Shown piece after piece: positions 9,087-16,849 of a stretch of DNA of 38,507 nucleotides. The notes under the pieces are model-generated. The model did no database searches. It was not told where the DNA came from and saw only the letters and a list, made by a program, of their open reading frames with translations. The DNA comes from a bacterium (GTDB taxonomy: Bacteria > Zhuqueibacterota > QNDG01 > JAGLOF01): NCBI GenBank assembly GCA_023139105.1, contig JAGLOF010000007.1:1-38507 (forward strand), written 5' to 3'. How positions within the stretch are numbered: the first letter of the stretch is position 1; every line of letters starts with the position of its first letter. The position numbers and the translations under genes are program-made.

Positions 9087-9108
9087 TTTTGTTCGTTTTG
9101 TTCGTTGC
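9087..9108. repeat. Right arm of the 22-bp inverted repeat flanking the two-component genes
   Basis: ttttgttcgttttgttcgttgc is the reverse complement of 7092-7113 at 20 of 22 positions. It lies between the converging response-regulator and smsB genes. Confidence 0.65.
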
Positions 9109-9149
9109 CAGTCCTTAATTTATTTTCCTGTTTTCGATACATTTCCATT

Positions 9150-10088
9150 TTAATATTGCGGCCTGAGAAGCCCTTCAATTATCAAATCAGTAGCATCATC
9201 TTCATTTAGACCACGGGCCATTAGAGTTTCCAGCTGCTTGGAATCAACACTGCCAATAGCCGCTTCATGTGTAACATGAGCCTTGGCATGACGTACATCC
9301 ACAATTGGAATTGCCTGGGCAGTGGCATTACCCTGAATTATTTCCTTACAATCGACATGCCCTCTTGTTCCGGCTGCAGATGCTATGATTGTATTTTCAA
9401 TTCTGGCATGTGCACTGTCTCTCACTGCAATATTTGTAGTCAGTACTGCGACAGCGTCTTCACCCAATAAGTTTGCCATTTCGTTTATGCGGATTTTATC
9501 TGTGCCTCTGCCAGATATGCGGGCAGACATTTCAAGTATGCTGCGGGCGTGACACTCGGCATCATACTCGATATCAATCTCACCGACCCGGCCCTTGATT
9601 AATTCGAAATCAGTACGAAAACGTGCACCTTTTCCCAATATTACTTTAGCTCTGGGGATAACTGTGACGCCGCCTTCCGGTCCGTGTACATGGCGTTCGA
9701 TATAGGTGTATTCAGCACCTTCATCCAGCCGGATTTCCGCATCCATGGTATGGAGGATCTCTTTGGCAAAGGGGAATGTGCATGAAGCTACTATTCCTAT
9801 GCTTGCATTTTTTTCGATATGTGTCTTGATGTTGATACGTTGTACTCCGGTCTCCGGAATGAGACCAAAACATATTTTTACAGGTTTTTCTATTTTTATC
9901 CCAGCCTTAACACGTATGGTGGCGTCAATGCCTTCTTCTTTTTCTTCAGCTATTATTTCCAGCCCATCTACAAGATGCAGGCCTAAAACTTTATTGCCGT
10001 GTATTTCAACATGCGCCACACCGGGTTCATGTCCATGACCTTCACCCAAAGAATCATACATCTGACGAATCAGCTTGTTATTCTCCAT
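9150..10088 (-). CDS. smsB: SufB/SufD-family scaffold protein of a minimal (SMS-type) Fe-S assembly system
   Basis: A 312-residue SufBD-superfamily beta-helix protein, much shorter than SufB (~470-490) and close in size to archaeal SmsB. It should assemble Fe-S clusters with the ATPase encoded just upstream. The C-terminal half holds the conserved core: HVDCKEIIQGNA with Cys247, at the position of the SufB cysteine, and VTHEAAIG with His274 and Glu275. The ending LNEDDATDLIIEGLLRP is characteristic of the family. ATG has a strong AGGAGG site inside the preceding gene; the two genes overlap by 11 bases. No sufB/sufD pair, sufS or sufU lies in this window, so the sulfur donor is not visible here. 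The name smsB rather than sufB rests on size and on the two-gene layout. Confidence 0.85.
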   Translation of the reverse strand: MENNKLIRQMYDSLGEGHGHEPGVAHVEIHGNKVLGLHLVDGLEIIAEEKEEGIDATIRVKAGIKIEKPVKICFGLIPETGVQRINIKTHIEKNASIGIVASCTFPFAKEILHTMDAEIRLDEGAEYTYIERHVHGPEGGVTVIPRAKVILGKGARFRTDFELIKGRVGEIDIEYDAECHARSILEMSARISGRGTDKIRINEMANLLGEDAVAVLTTNIAVRDSAHARIENTIIASAAGTRGHVDCKEIIQGNATAQAIPIVDVRHAKAHVTHEAAIGSVDSKQLETLMARGLNEDDATDLIIEGLLRPQY

Positions 10089-10827
10089 TTAATTCCTCCT
10101 GATCCGGTTTATTCTGGTGGTCACAGCCCTGGCACTTACGTCCGAAAAAACCTTCAATTTTATCAATACCACCTTTGTCCAATACATTACCGCAACAGAG
10201 CAGGAATGCGTGATCTGCCTGCTTTAGTACTGTCATAGAGTGTGTGATAAGAATGACAGTGCTTCCGTGATCACGTAGTATTTTCAGTGTATCAAAAATG
10301 CGGTTTAAAGCATCAACATCGATTCCGGAATCTGGCTCATCCATGATGACAAGTCTTGGGCGCATAGCAACTATTGAAGCCAGTTCAACACGTTTTCTTT
10401 CCCCGCCCGAGAGTGTGCGGTCAACTGCTCTTTGTGCATATTTCCCCGGATCGAGTCCCAGTGTCTGTAATGCCCGTTCAACTGTGTGTGAGCATGCATT
10501 CCCTGCACCGGCCAATATGAATTTCTCAACGGTTAAGCCTTCATATCTTGCCGGCTCCTGCCATGCAAGTGTAATTCCCAGTCTGGCACGTTCAGCTACA
10601 TTCATATTCTTGATCGACTGTCCTTCAAAGAGGATATCACCTTCAAAATGCCTGTAACCGTTCAAACCCATTATTGTTGATGCAAGTGTGGATTTTCCGG
10701 CACCGTTTACTCCTACAATGGCATGTACATGACCTGTCCATATATCCATTGAAAGGTGGTTCAATATACGTTTACCTCCCAGTTCAAGAGAGACATTGTC
10801 AACTTGTAGTATGGTTTTTTCTGACAT
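10078..10827 (-). CDS. smsC: SufC-like ABC ATPase of the minimal Fe-S assembly system
   Basis: A soluble ABC ATPase that powers Fe-S assembly with the SufBD-like partner. Walker A is GVNGAGKST (39-47), the signature is LSGGERKRVELA, Walker B is LVIMDEPDSGID and the switch histidine is in ILITHS. The text EPDSGIDVDALN is diagnostic of SufC rather than of transporter ATPases. The protein ends in a tail with a CQGC pair (Cys232 and Cys235) and a histidine two residues later, which could bind metal. It starts three bases after the asparaginase-domain gene and overlaps smsB, so all are probably one transcript. Confidence 0.88.
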   Translation of the reverse strand: MSEKTILQVDNVSLELGGKRILNHLSMDIWTGHVHAIVGVNGAGKSTLASTIMGLNGYRHFEGDILFEGQSIKNMNVAERARLGITLAWQEPARYEGLTVEKFILAGAGNACSHTVERALQTLGLDPGKYAQRAVDRTLSGGERKRVELASIVAMRPRLVIMDEPDSGIDVDALNRIFDTLKILRDHGSTVILITHSMTVLKQADHAFLLCCGNVLDKGGIDKIEGFFGRKCQGCDHQNKPDQEELNGE

Positions 10828-10830
10828 TAA

Positions 10831-11340
10831 TTAGTCCGATTTTGATTTTTCTGATTTTTTGATGAAACGTCCCCGGGCTTTATCTTTAGTGACATCATTC
10901 CAGGGTAGGATGCGTCCGTTCATTGCAATAAAGACTCCTGCCGGAGCTTGCTGTACAGCTGCCAGAGCAAAGCCCAGGTTGAACATTGCGTCTGATCCTG
11001 AAACTGAGAAAGGTACCATTGCTCCTGTAAGTACAATGGATTTGTTCAGTCTTGCTTGTCCAAGTACGGCAGCTGTATTTTCCATTGTATCAGTACCGTG
11101 TGTGATGACAATCTGCCTTTCATCAGCCGACTTGCAGGCCTTAAGAATATGAGCGCGGCATTCATCTTGCATGTCAAGACTGTCTTTGAGCTGGTTAATC
11201 TCAAACTCAATAGGTATTGTAATATTTACTTGTTCAAGAATTTGCGGCAAATGGGTTTCTTTGAATGTTAATTCGCCTTTCAGAGGGTCATATTTTTTAT
11301 CAAAAGTCCCGCCTGTTATGATGAGGCGTATTTCTTTCAT
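10831..11340 (-). CDS. Single-domain L-asparaginase-like protein
   Basis: A 169-residue protein corresponding to the N-terminal domain of type I L-asparaginases (about 330 residues). All the catalytic positions of that domain are visible: Thr12 in TGGTFDK, Thr83-Asp84 in THGTDTM and Lys152 in DVTKDK. The small C-terminal domain, which helps complete the active site through the dimer, is missing. The reading frame ends naturally with a lysine- and serine-rich tail, and the genes on either side are only three bases away, so this is a normal short gene, not a truncation. Short asparaginase-domain proteins are known, but their reaction is not established. AAGGA lies seven bases before the ATG. 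Confidence 0.82.
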   Translation of the reverse strand: MKEIRLIITGGTFDKKYDPLKGELTFKETHLPQILEQVNITIPIEFEINQLKDSLDMQDECRAHILKACKSADERQIVITHGTDTMENTAAVLGQARLNKSIVLTGAMVPFSVSGSDAMFNLGFALAAVQQAPAGVFIAMNGRILPWNDVTKDKARGRFIKKSEKSKSD

Positions 11341-11343
11341 AAC

Positions 11344-11766
11344 TTAGTCCTTATAGTTATCCGGATTTTTTCTGAGTGTCTTGATCCGGGCGCGTTTTTT
11401 CTTGGAGTCCAGCCGTTTTAGTTTGGAGCTGTGTGTAGGCTTTGTAGGAATACGGCGTTTGGGGCGTTCTGCAGCTTTGGAGATGAGAGCAGACAGGCGT
11501 TCTCTTGCATCTCTACGGTTCTGCAATTGAGTACGATGACGCCTGGCTTCAATGATGAGTACGCCGTCATCAGTGATACGGGAGCCAGCCAGGCGTATGA
11601 GCCGCTGGCGTACATAATCAGGCAGGCTGCGGTTTCGCATTACATCAAAACGGAGCTGCACGGCAGTGGCAACTTTGTTTACGTTCTGACCTCCCGGTCC
11701 CGTAGAACGAATGAAACGTTCATCTATTTCAGCTTCATCTATTATCAGTTCTGACAATACCTTCAC
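11344..11766 (-). CDS. arfB: Alternative ribosome-rescue factor / peptidyl-tRNA hydrolase ArfB
   Basis: This factor enters stalled ribosomes that lack a stop codon and hydrolyses the peptidyl-tRNA. The release-factor GGQ motif is at residues 25-27 (STGPGGQNVNKV). The C-terminal ~40 residues are rich in lysine and arginine, the tail that probes the empty mRNA channel. The length of 140 residues is that of E. coli ArfB. The start is a GTG inside the end of plsC (32-base overlap), with GGAGG 12 bases upstream, so translation is likely coupled. Confidence 0.88.
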   Translation of the reverse strand: MKVLSELIIDEAEIDERFIRSTGPGGQNVNKVATAVQLRFDVMRNRSLPDYVRQRLIRLAGSRITDDGVLIIEARRHRTQLQNRRDARERLSALISKAAERPKRRIPTKPTHSSKLKRLDSKKKRARIKTLRKNPDNYKD

Positions 11767-12541
11767 GACCGAACCATGCCTCCATATGCTTCTGAATAAA
11801 TGCTACTACATTTTTCTGGGCTTCTTTACCGTTACCTTCTACATGGATAGGCTTACCAAAGACAAAGTAAATGGGTTTTGTATTATCCACAGGGCCATAA
11901 TCTTTCATTAAACGGCCTATTTCCCAAGCATCTGTACGCAGTGCAATGGGTATTACCGATACACCGGCTCTGGCTGCAAGCTTAACGCCGATTGTATTAA
12001 ATTGAGAAGGATCAAATTGCTGCATGCGTGTTGTCTGGGGGAAGACAACAATGCTTGTTCCGTTTTTAAGTTTTTCAACGCCTTTTGTCATAATTATTTT
12101 GAGATCTTCACGGGCATTTATACGTTTAACGGCTATTGGACCTTGTGCGTTCATCACATGCTTGAATATGGGATAATGTGTAAGGCTCTCTTTGACAATA
12201 AAGGTCATGTCTCTAAAGGGGCGAATGATGCCCGGTAATGTAAATGTCTCTAAAGTACTCATGTGGTTGGCCACAAAAACAACAGGTCCGTCAAGGTTTC
12301 TAATATGATCCAGGCCATCAATTTGAAACTTCCCGCCGGCAGCTTCCATTGCCCTCAGCATGCGCCAGCTTTGCCATGAATAATTATGCCCTTTGAGCTG
12401 ATCCTTGCGCCCAAGGTAGGCACAACGCAATATTGCATTGATCATGCGGACATAAAATACAAATGTGGGTATGATTTTTGATAGCCACATTTTATGGCTG
12501 GATGGTGTTATATATTGATCTGTCTGGCTTATTGGCTGCAC
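11735..12541 (-). CDS. plsC: 1-acyl-glycerol-3-phosphate acyltransferase-like protein (PlsC family)
   Basis: A 268-residue membrane-associated acyltransferase of the PlsC superfamily, expected to transfer an acyl chain to lysophosphatidate or a similar lysolipid. The catalytic block is ANHMSTLE (His93), which reads HX4E instead of HX4D. The third motif is FPQTTR in place of the common FPEGTR, followed by FNTIGVKLAARAGVSVIPIA. These variants recur together in a subgroup, so it is probably active but with its own substrate. Residues ~20-40 are hydrophobic and could contact the membrane. The start is a GTG with GAGGT close upstream. It is the first gene of the five-gene operon running to smsB. 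Confidence 0.8.
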   Translation of the reverse strand: MQPISQTDQYITPSSHKMWLSKIIPTFVFYVRMINAILRCAYLGRKDQLKGHNYSWQSWRMLRAMEAAGGKFQIDGLDHIRNLDGPVVFVANHMSTLETFTLPGIIRPFRDMTFIVKESLTHYPIFKHVMNAQGPIAVKRINAREDLKIIMTKGVEKLKNGTSIVVFPQTTRMQQFDPSQFNTIGVKLAARAGVSVIPIALRTDAWEIGRLMKDYGPVDNTKPIYFVFGKPIHVEGNGKEAQKNVVAFIQKHMEAWFGREGIVRTDNR

Positions 12542-12664
12542 ATCTACCTCGCTACCTTAATATTGATACTTTGTGGCTACAAGATAGTGCTGAGTGAGAA
12601 TGGATGCAAGAAGAAATTCGAGTAGATGCTTGTGTATTCAGGAGATGTTGGAATGACAATATTT

Positions 12665-12892
12665 TTTTAGGTTCTTCCGGCAATTGTGTGGAATTATAAA
12701 TCCGCAGATAATGTGACTGTTGAAAAACCTCCGGATGTTTTGACATTTAGTATTTATTGAACTTCTCACACCTGGTGATGTCGTAAAAAAAGCGACAACA
12801 ATCGGGGTCTACCCTTTTTCAACAGTCTCAACGCAGATGATTACAGCATGTTGACGTTTATTAATCCATAGAATATCTGGAAGAGCTTTAAA
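12665..12892. repeat. Inverted-repeat (MITE-like) element carrying a second element inside it
   Basis: The left 49 bases (12665-12713, from ttttagg to aatg) match 38345-38393 at 47 positions. The right end (12877-12892, ctggaagagctttaaa) is an imperfect reverse complement of the left end. This copy is 228 bp against 114 bp at the right end of the window; most of the difference is the internal inverted repeat at 12715-12827. No coding capacity is seen. The rest of the 585-base gap (12542-13126) holds a dispersed repeat (12893-12960) and two very short reading frames that I do not accept as genes. Confidence 0.75.
12715..12827. repeat. Internal 113-bp element with 13-bp perfect inverted ends
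   Basis: GACTGTTGAAAAA (12715-12727) and TTTTTCAACAGTC (12815-12827) are exact reverse complements. A smaller hairpin, gtcg..cgac, lies within 12779-12796. The segment is absent from the related copy at 38345, which suggests a later insertion. I find no clear target-site duplication. Confidence 0.7.
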
Positions 12893-12960
12893 GAAAAAGC
12901 ATTTAACCACGGAATACACAGAATACACGGAGCCCAGCCCAGCCCTACATATAAAAAAAA
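12893..12960 (+). repeat. Dispersed intergenic repeat, 'accacggaatacacag' module
   Basis: Begins right after the inverted-repeat element (gcatttaaccacggaatac) and ends with ccctacatataaaaaaaa. Related copies are at 17645-17702, 17703-17762 and 38461-38507. Confidence 0.75.
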
Positions 12961-13126
12961 GATCTTTAGAGCGGAAAGGTATATATGAAAACTTATTACG
13001 CATATATTGTTAAAGGTGACGAAGATTCTGCCGACATTGCTGTGCCATGAAATATCAGTTAAAGATCCGGCGCAAAGAAGAACCAAAGCATAATAAGATC
13101 TATGACGTTGTTTTTTTTGCGTAGAA

Positions 13127-14176
13127 CTATTTTAAAATCCACATTGCTATTCTACCGTCTGAGCCTGTGCTGAATGCATGTTTTGATTTGGGTGCACACT
13201 GCACTGTGTGGAAACCTGTGTCGGATACGTGCTTCCAGGTTCTGCCGCCATCTTGAGAATAGTCGCAACCTGAGGTGCCTACTGCAAGATATTCGTTCGT
13301 ATTGCCCGGAACGGCTGTGACACATGAACGGAATCCCCATGGCATGGTGCTGGCCGGATGCCAGGTACTACCATGATCGACGGTATATGCGGCAGTGGCG
13401 TTGCGGAGTGTATCTGCGGCAAAATCTCCACCAACTGCCACGCCATGGCCATCTTTATCCGGAAAGCATATTGAAAATACACCTTTGCCTGGAGCACCGC
13501 TTTGAATAGGTATGGCTACAGCTTTCCACGTATGGCCCCAATCAGTTGATCTGAGGATTCGTGCTTTTGATGTACCAAATGCTGTCAATCCGTCTGGTCC
13601 TACGGCAATGGATGTTCCGCTGGCTGCGAAACCAGCCTCGCCATCCAATGGTTTGTCAATGTCGCCAGGCGGTACTTCCTTCCAGGTTTTTCCACCGTCA
13701 TCGGTCCTGATTAACAAAAAATCACCTTGAACAGGATCACTCATGGCTATGCCGCGGGTGTTGTCCCAGAACGCCATACCGTCAAAGAAGGCACCAGCAT
13801 CATTAGTCTCATAGACAATATCCCATGTGATGCCACCGTCATCAGTTCTGTAGAAACGGGCCGGCAAGCCGGCTGTCATCAGCAGAGCAATCTTTTCGTC
13901 AAATGCATGCACATCGCGGAAGTCCAGCTTTCCGGCATCGGGTACAGGTAGTTGGGTCCATATGCTACCACCGTCAACGGTTCTCAGTACAGTGCCGCCT
14001 GAACCTGAGGCCCAGACTACACGATCAGATACAACACAGAGACCACGAAGACTGGCCGTTACAGGTGAGTTTAGCATTTTTAAGTGCCATGACTGAGATG
14101 GAGCACTTTTTCTACAGCCATGGCATAATATGCATAATGCGAATGACAGGAAAATATATTTCAGGCGAATAGTCAT
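13127..14176 (-). CDS. Asp-box (BNR/YCF48-like) beta-propeller lipoprotein
   Basis: A 349-residue exported propeller protein. The ATG at 14174-14176 is preferred over an upstream start that would overlap oligopeptidase B, because it puts a signal sequence (YIFLSFALCILCHGC) at the N-terminus with a lipobox-like cysteine. At least five S/T-x-D-x-G-x-T-W Asp-box repeats follow (RTVDGGSIW, RTDDGGITW, RTDDGGKTW, RSTDWGHTW, SQDGGRTW). Such repeats close propeller blades in sialidases and in the photosystem assembly factor YCF48. None of the sialidase catalytic residues can be assigned, so this is probably a binding or assembly protein at the outer or inner membrane. It follows the peptidase gene by 13 bases and may be cotranscribed. 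Confidence 0.8.
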   Translation of the reverse strand: MTIRLKYIFLSFALCILCHGCRKSAPSQSWHLKMLNSPVTASLRGLCVVSDRVVWASGSGGTVLRTVDGGSIWTQLPVPDAGKLDFRDVHAFDEKIALLMTAGLPARFYRTDDGGITWDIVYETNDAGAFFDGMAFWDNTRGIAMSDPVQGDFLLIRTDDGGKTWKEVPPGDIDKPLDGEAGFAASGTSIAVGPDGLTAFGTSKARILRSTDWGHTWKAVAIPIQSGAPGKGVFSICFPDKDGHGVAVGGDFAADTLRNATAAYTVDHGSTWHPASTMPWGFRSCVTAVPGNTNEYLAVGTSGCDYSQDGGRTWKHVSDTGFHTVQCAPKSKHAFSTGSDGRIAMWILK

Positions 14177-14189
14177 TACACAATTCTTT

Positions 14190-16328
14190 CTATTTATTGA
14201 TTCCGATACCGTCCAGGATAAAGGCGTATTCCATGGCGCGCTCTTTATAGCGTTCAAATCTTCCTGATGCGCCGCCGTGCCCGAAATCCATATTTGTACG
14301 GAGAATGAGCAAGTTGCTGTCTGTCTTCATGTCGCGTAGTTTGGCAACCCATTTGGCTGGTTCCCAATATTGAACCTGAGAGTCATGAAGTCCTGTTGTC
14401 ACTAATAGTGCCGGGTATTCCTTTGTTTCAACATTGTCATAAGGAGAATAGGAGAGCATGTAATTGTAGTAATCTTTCTTATTAGGATTACCCCATTCAT
14501 CATATTCGGATGTGGTTAAAGGAATTGTATCATCCAGCATAGTTGTAACGACATCTACAAAAGGAACAGCTGCTATTACGCCTTTAAAGAGCTGTGGAGC
14601 CATGTTGATCACGGCACCCATAAGCAGGCCACCAGCACTCCCGCCTTCGGCACACAGTTTATCTGCATCGGCCCAGCGTTGATCAATCAGGTATTTACCG
14701 CAATCTATGAAATCTGTAAATGTATTCATCTTCTTGAAAAGTTTACCGTCTTCATACCAGTGTCGTCCCATTTCCTGGCCGCCGCGGATATGAGCAATGG
14801 CATAGATAAATCCGCGGTCTACCAATGAGAGTCTGGAGGAGCGGAAGGATGGGTCCATAGATGCGCCGTATGAACCATAGGCATAGAGATGCAGCGGATT
14901 AGTGCCGTCGCGCTGTATATCTTTATGGTATAGCAGTGTAATTGGTACTTTAACTCCGTCGCGAGCCTCTGCCCAAATGCGTTCGGTTTTATAATCTTCC
15001 TTGTTAAATTCGCCCAGCACTTCATCTTGTTTCTTAAGCTCCCGTTTCTTTGTGCTCATATTATAGTCATAGATTGAACCGGGTGTAGTCATAGAAGTGT
15101 AGTTAAAACGCAATGTTTTTGTATCCATCTCAGGATTCATTCCAATGCGTATTGTATACGCGTTTTCATCAAAGCTGAGCATATGAGATTTATGTTTTTT
15201 GAGATCTGTAATGTTGATACGGTTGAGTCCGCCTTTTCTGGACTGGATAACCATATGATCTTTGAAGAGTGAAATACCTGTGAGCAGCTCATCGTCACGA
15301 TGCTTGATCAACTCTTTCCAATGACGCCGTCCGGAGCGTTTGACAGGTGTTTTCATCAACCTGAAGTTTCTGGCTTTCCAGTTTGTAAGTATGTAGAAAT
15401 CATTATTACGATGGGATACGCTGTACTCCCAGTTTTTGGCACGTTTTTGTATAATTGTAAATTTGTCAGTGGGTTTGTCGGCTTTGACAAAACGTACTTC
15501 AGATGACAGAGTACTCTGTGACCCGATAAATATGTATTCTCCGGATTTCGATTTGAATACACCGGTTCCGAATGTATTGTCTGATTCATGGTGTATAAGG
15601 ACATCATGTTTGATGTCTGTACCAAGTTTATGACGCCATATCATATGTGGGCGCAATGTACTGTCCTTGGTGACGTAGAAGATGTGCTGATTATCTGCTG
15701 CCCATACTGTAGAGCCTGTTGTGTTGGGCAGATTATCGGAGAGCAGTTCACCCGTCTCCAGATTTTTGAAGTGAAGTGTATATTTACGTCTGCTGACAGT
15801 ATCTACCCCAAAGGCCATTAACTTATTGTCGGGACTGACGGACAGACCTCGTGCCTGGTAATATGCATGACCCAGAGCGAGTTTGGGAACATCCAGAAGT
15901 ATTTCTTCATCTGCTTTAAATGTGCCTTTTTTCCGGATGTGAATAGGGTATTCGGAACCCTTTTCAAAACGAGTCTGATACCAGTATTTATTAAACATGT
16001 ACGGCAATGAAGCATCGTCTTCTTTAATTCGGCCAATCATTTCCTTGTATAGTTTGGACTGGAACTTCTCAGTATGTTTCATCATGGCAGTTGTATAACT
16101 GTTCTCGTCTTCAAGATACTTGATGACTTCGGGATTCTCTCTTTGATTCAGCCAGTAATAATTGTCTATTCGCGTGTGGTCGTGAATTGTCAGTTCCTCG
16201 GGATGCTTTTCTGCAACAGGTGGCGTTACGTTCTCAGGCGGTTTGGGGGATGAGCAGCCTAAAATCATTAAGCTGCCGGCCATGAGTAGGAAAATGGCTA
16301 TTGAACGAGTGATGGACCATAGGGTCAT
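14190..16328 (-). CDS. ptrB: Oligopeptidase B-like prolyl-oligopeptidase family lipoprotein (S9A)
   Basis: A serine peptidase that cuts short peptides, in oligopeptidase B typically after Arg or Lys. The start at 16328 follows an AAAGGAGG site and gives a lipoprotein signal (LMAGSLMILGC) with the lipobox cysteine followed by SS; an upstream frame extension lacks this. A seven-bladed propeller (~100-430) is followed by the hydrolase domain: YGSYGAS, IRGG and GGSAGG with the nucleophile serine, Asp in HDSQVQYWEP, His in FGHGGASGR. The sequence GRHWYEDGKLFKKMNTF is very close to classical oligopeptidase B. The family is usually cytoplasmic, so a lipid-anchored version would act in the periplasm. 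Downstream partner: the Asp-box lipoprotein. Confidence 0.88.
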   Translation of the reverse strand: MTLWSITRSIAIFLLMAGSLMILGCSSPKPPENVTPPVAEKHPEELTIHDHTRIDNYYWLNQRENPEVIKYLEDENSYTTAMMKHTEKFQSKLYKEMIGRIKEDDASLPYMFNKYWYQTRFEKGSEYPIHIRKKGTFKADEEILLDVPKLALGHAYYQARGLSVSPDNKLMAFGVDTVSRRKYTLHFKNLETGELLSDNLPNTTGSTVWAADNQHIFYVTKDSTLRPHMIWRHKLGTDIKHDVLIHHESDNTFGTGVFKSKSGEYIFIGSQSTLSSEVRFVKADKPTDKFTIIQKRAKNWEYSVSHRNNDFYILTNWKARNFRLMKTPVKRSGRRHWKELIKHRDDELLTGISLFKDHMVIQSRKGGLNRINITDLKKHKSHMLSFDENAYTIRIGMNPEMDTKTLRFNYTSMTTPGSIYDYNMSTKKRELKKQDEVLGEFNKEDYKTERIWAEARDGVKVPITLLYHKDIQRDGTNPLHLYAYGSYGASMDPSFRSSRLSLVDRGFIYAIAHIRGGQEMGRHWYEDGKLFKKMNTFTDFIDCGKYLIDQRWADADKLCAEGGSAGGLLMGAVINMAPQLFKGVIAAVPFVDVVTTMLDDTIPLTTSEYDEWGNPNKKDYYNYMLSYSPYDNVETKEYPALLVTTGLHDSQVQYWEPAKWVAKLRDMKTDSNLLILRTNMDFGHGGASGRFERYKERAMEYAFILDGIGINK

Positions 16329-16430
16329 AGGAAGACCTCCTTTGAATGATTTGGCTGATATACTTTGTCTCCCGTTGGGCAAACAGTATGTCAGCTATGT
16401 AAATTGAAATTATTAATTGATACGATAGTG

Positions 16431-16796
16431 CTACCGGATAATATCCGAATTAACATATCTTTTAACTTTGTCGAGTTTACGTTCTATACAGATCACAACG
16501 GCATTGGCCAGAGCCAGACGTTCGGCAGTCGTTCTGAACTGATTTTTAAGATAGATTATCATGCTCTCAACATCATGAAATGTCTCAAGGTCAATTTTGT
16601 TGAGAATGACAGAGAATTCATCTACGCCTAGTTTTTCATTTTTGAATAAGGTGCTGTTTTCTTTGTAGACACGTTCAGTAATTTTTTTTTCTTTCCAGTC
16701 AGACAGAGCTTTATTGAGCATGCAGTCAAGATCTTCTTTAAGGTCTTCCAGTTCAATTTGAAGGATCTGTGCGTAATGTTTCTTTGCAAGTCTCAT
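16431..16796 (-). CDS. Small helical protein of unknown function
   Basis: 121 residues, highly charged and predicted helical throughout, with leucine and isoleucine spacing that suggests a coiled coil in the first 40 residues. There are no cysteine clusters, signal peptide or membrane segment, and I recognise no family. The ATG has GAAAGGA upstream, and codon use looks like that of its neighbours, so it is likely a real gene. It lies between the CBS-domain gene (54 bases upstream) and oligopeptidase B, all on the minus strand. Confidence 0.65.
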   Translation of the reverse strand: MRLAKKHYAQILQIELEDLKEDLDCMLNKALSDWKEKKITERVYKENSTLFKNEKLGVDEFSVILNKIDLETFHDVESMIIYLKNQFRTTAERLALANAVVICIERKLDKVKRYVNSDIIR

Positions 16797-16849
16797 TACT
16801 TGTTCCTTTCATGAATTAAACCGCTAAATCATGGAGTAGATCTTTGTGG

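Noticed and set aside
12809..13086. Two cysteine-rich minus-strand frames (64 and 81 codons)
   Set aside because: They are translations of the repeat module; the same peptide appears again from the copy at 17703, showing repeat rather than gene conservation.
12985..13124. Two tiny overlapping reading frames (21 and 25 codons), the first with a good GGAAAGG ribosome site
   Set aside because: Too short to judge, no family recognised, and they directly follow a dispersed repeat; probably chance or remnants.
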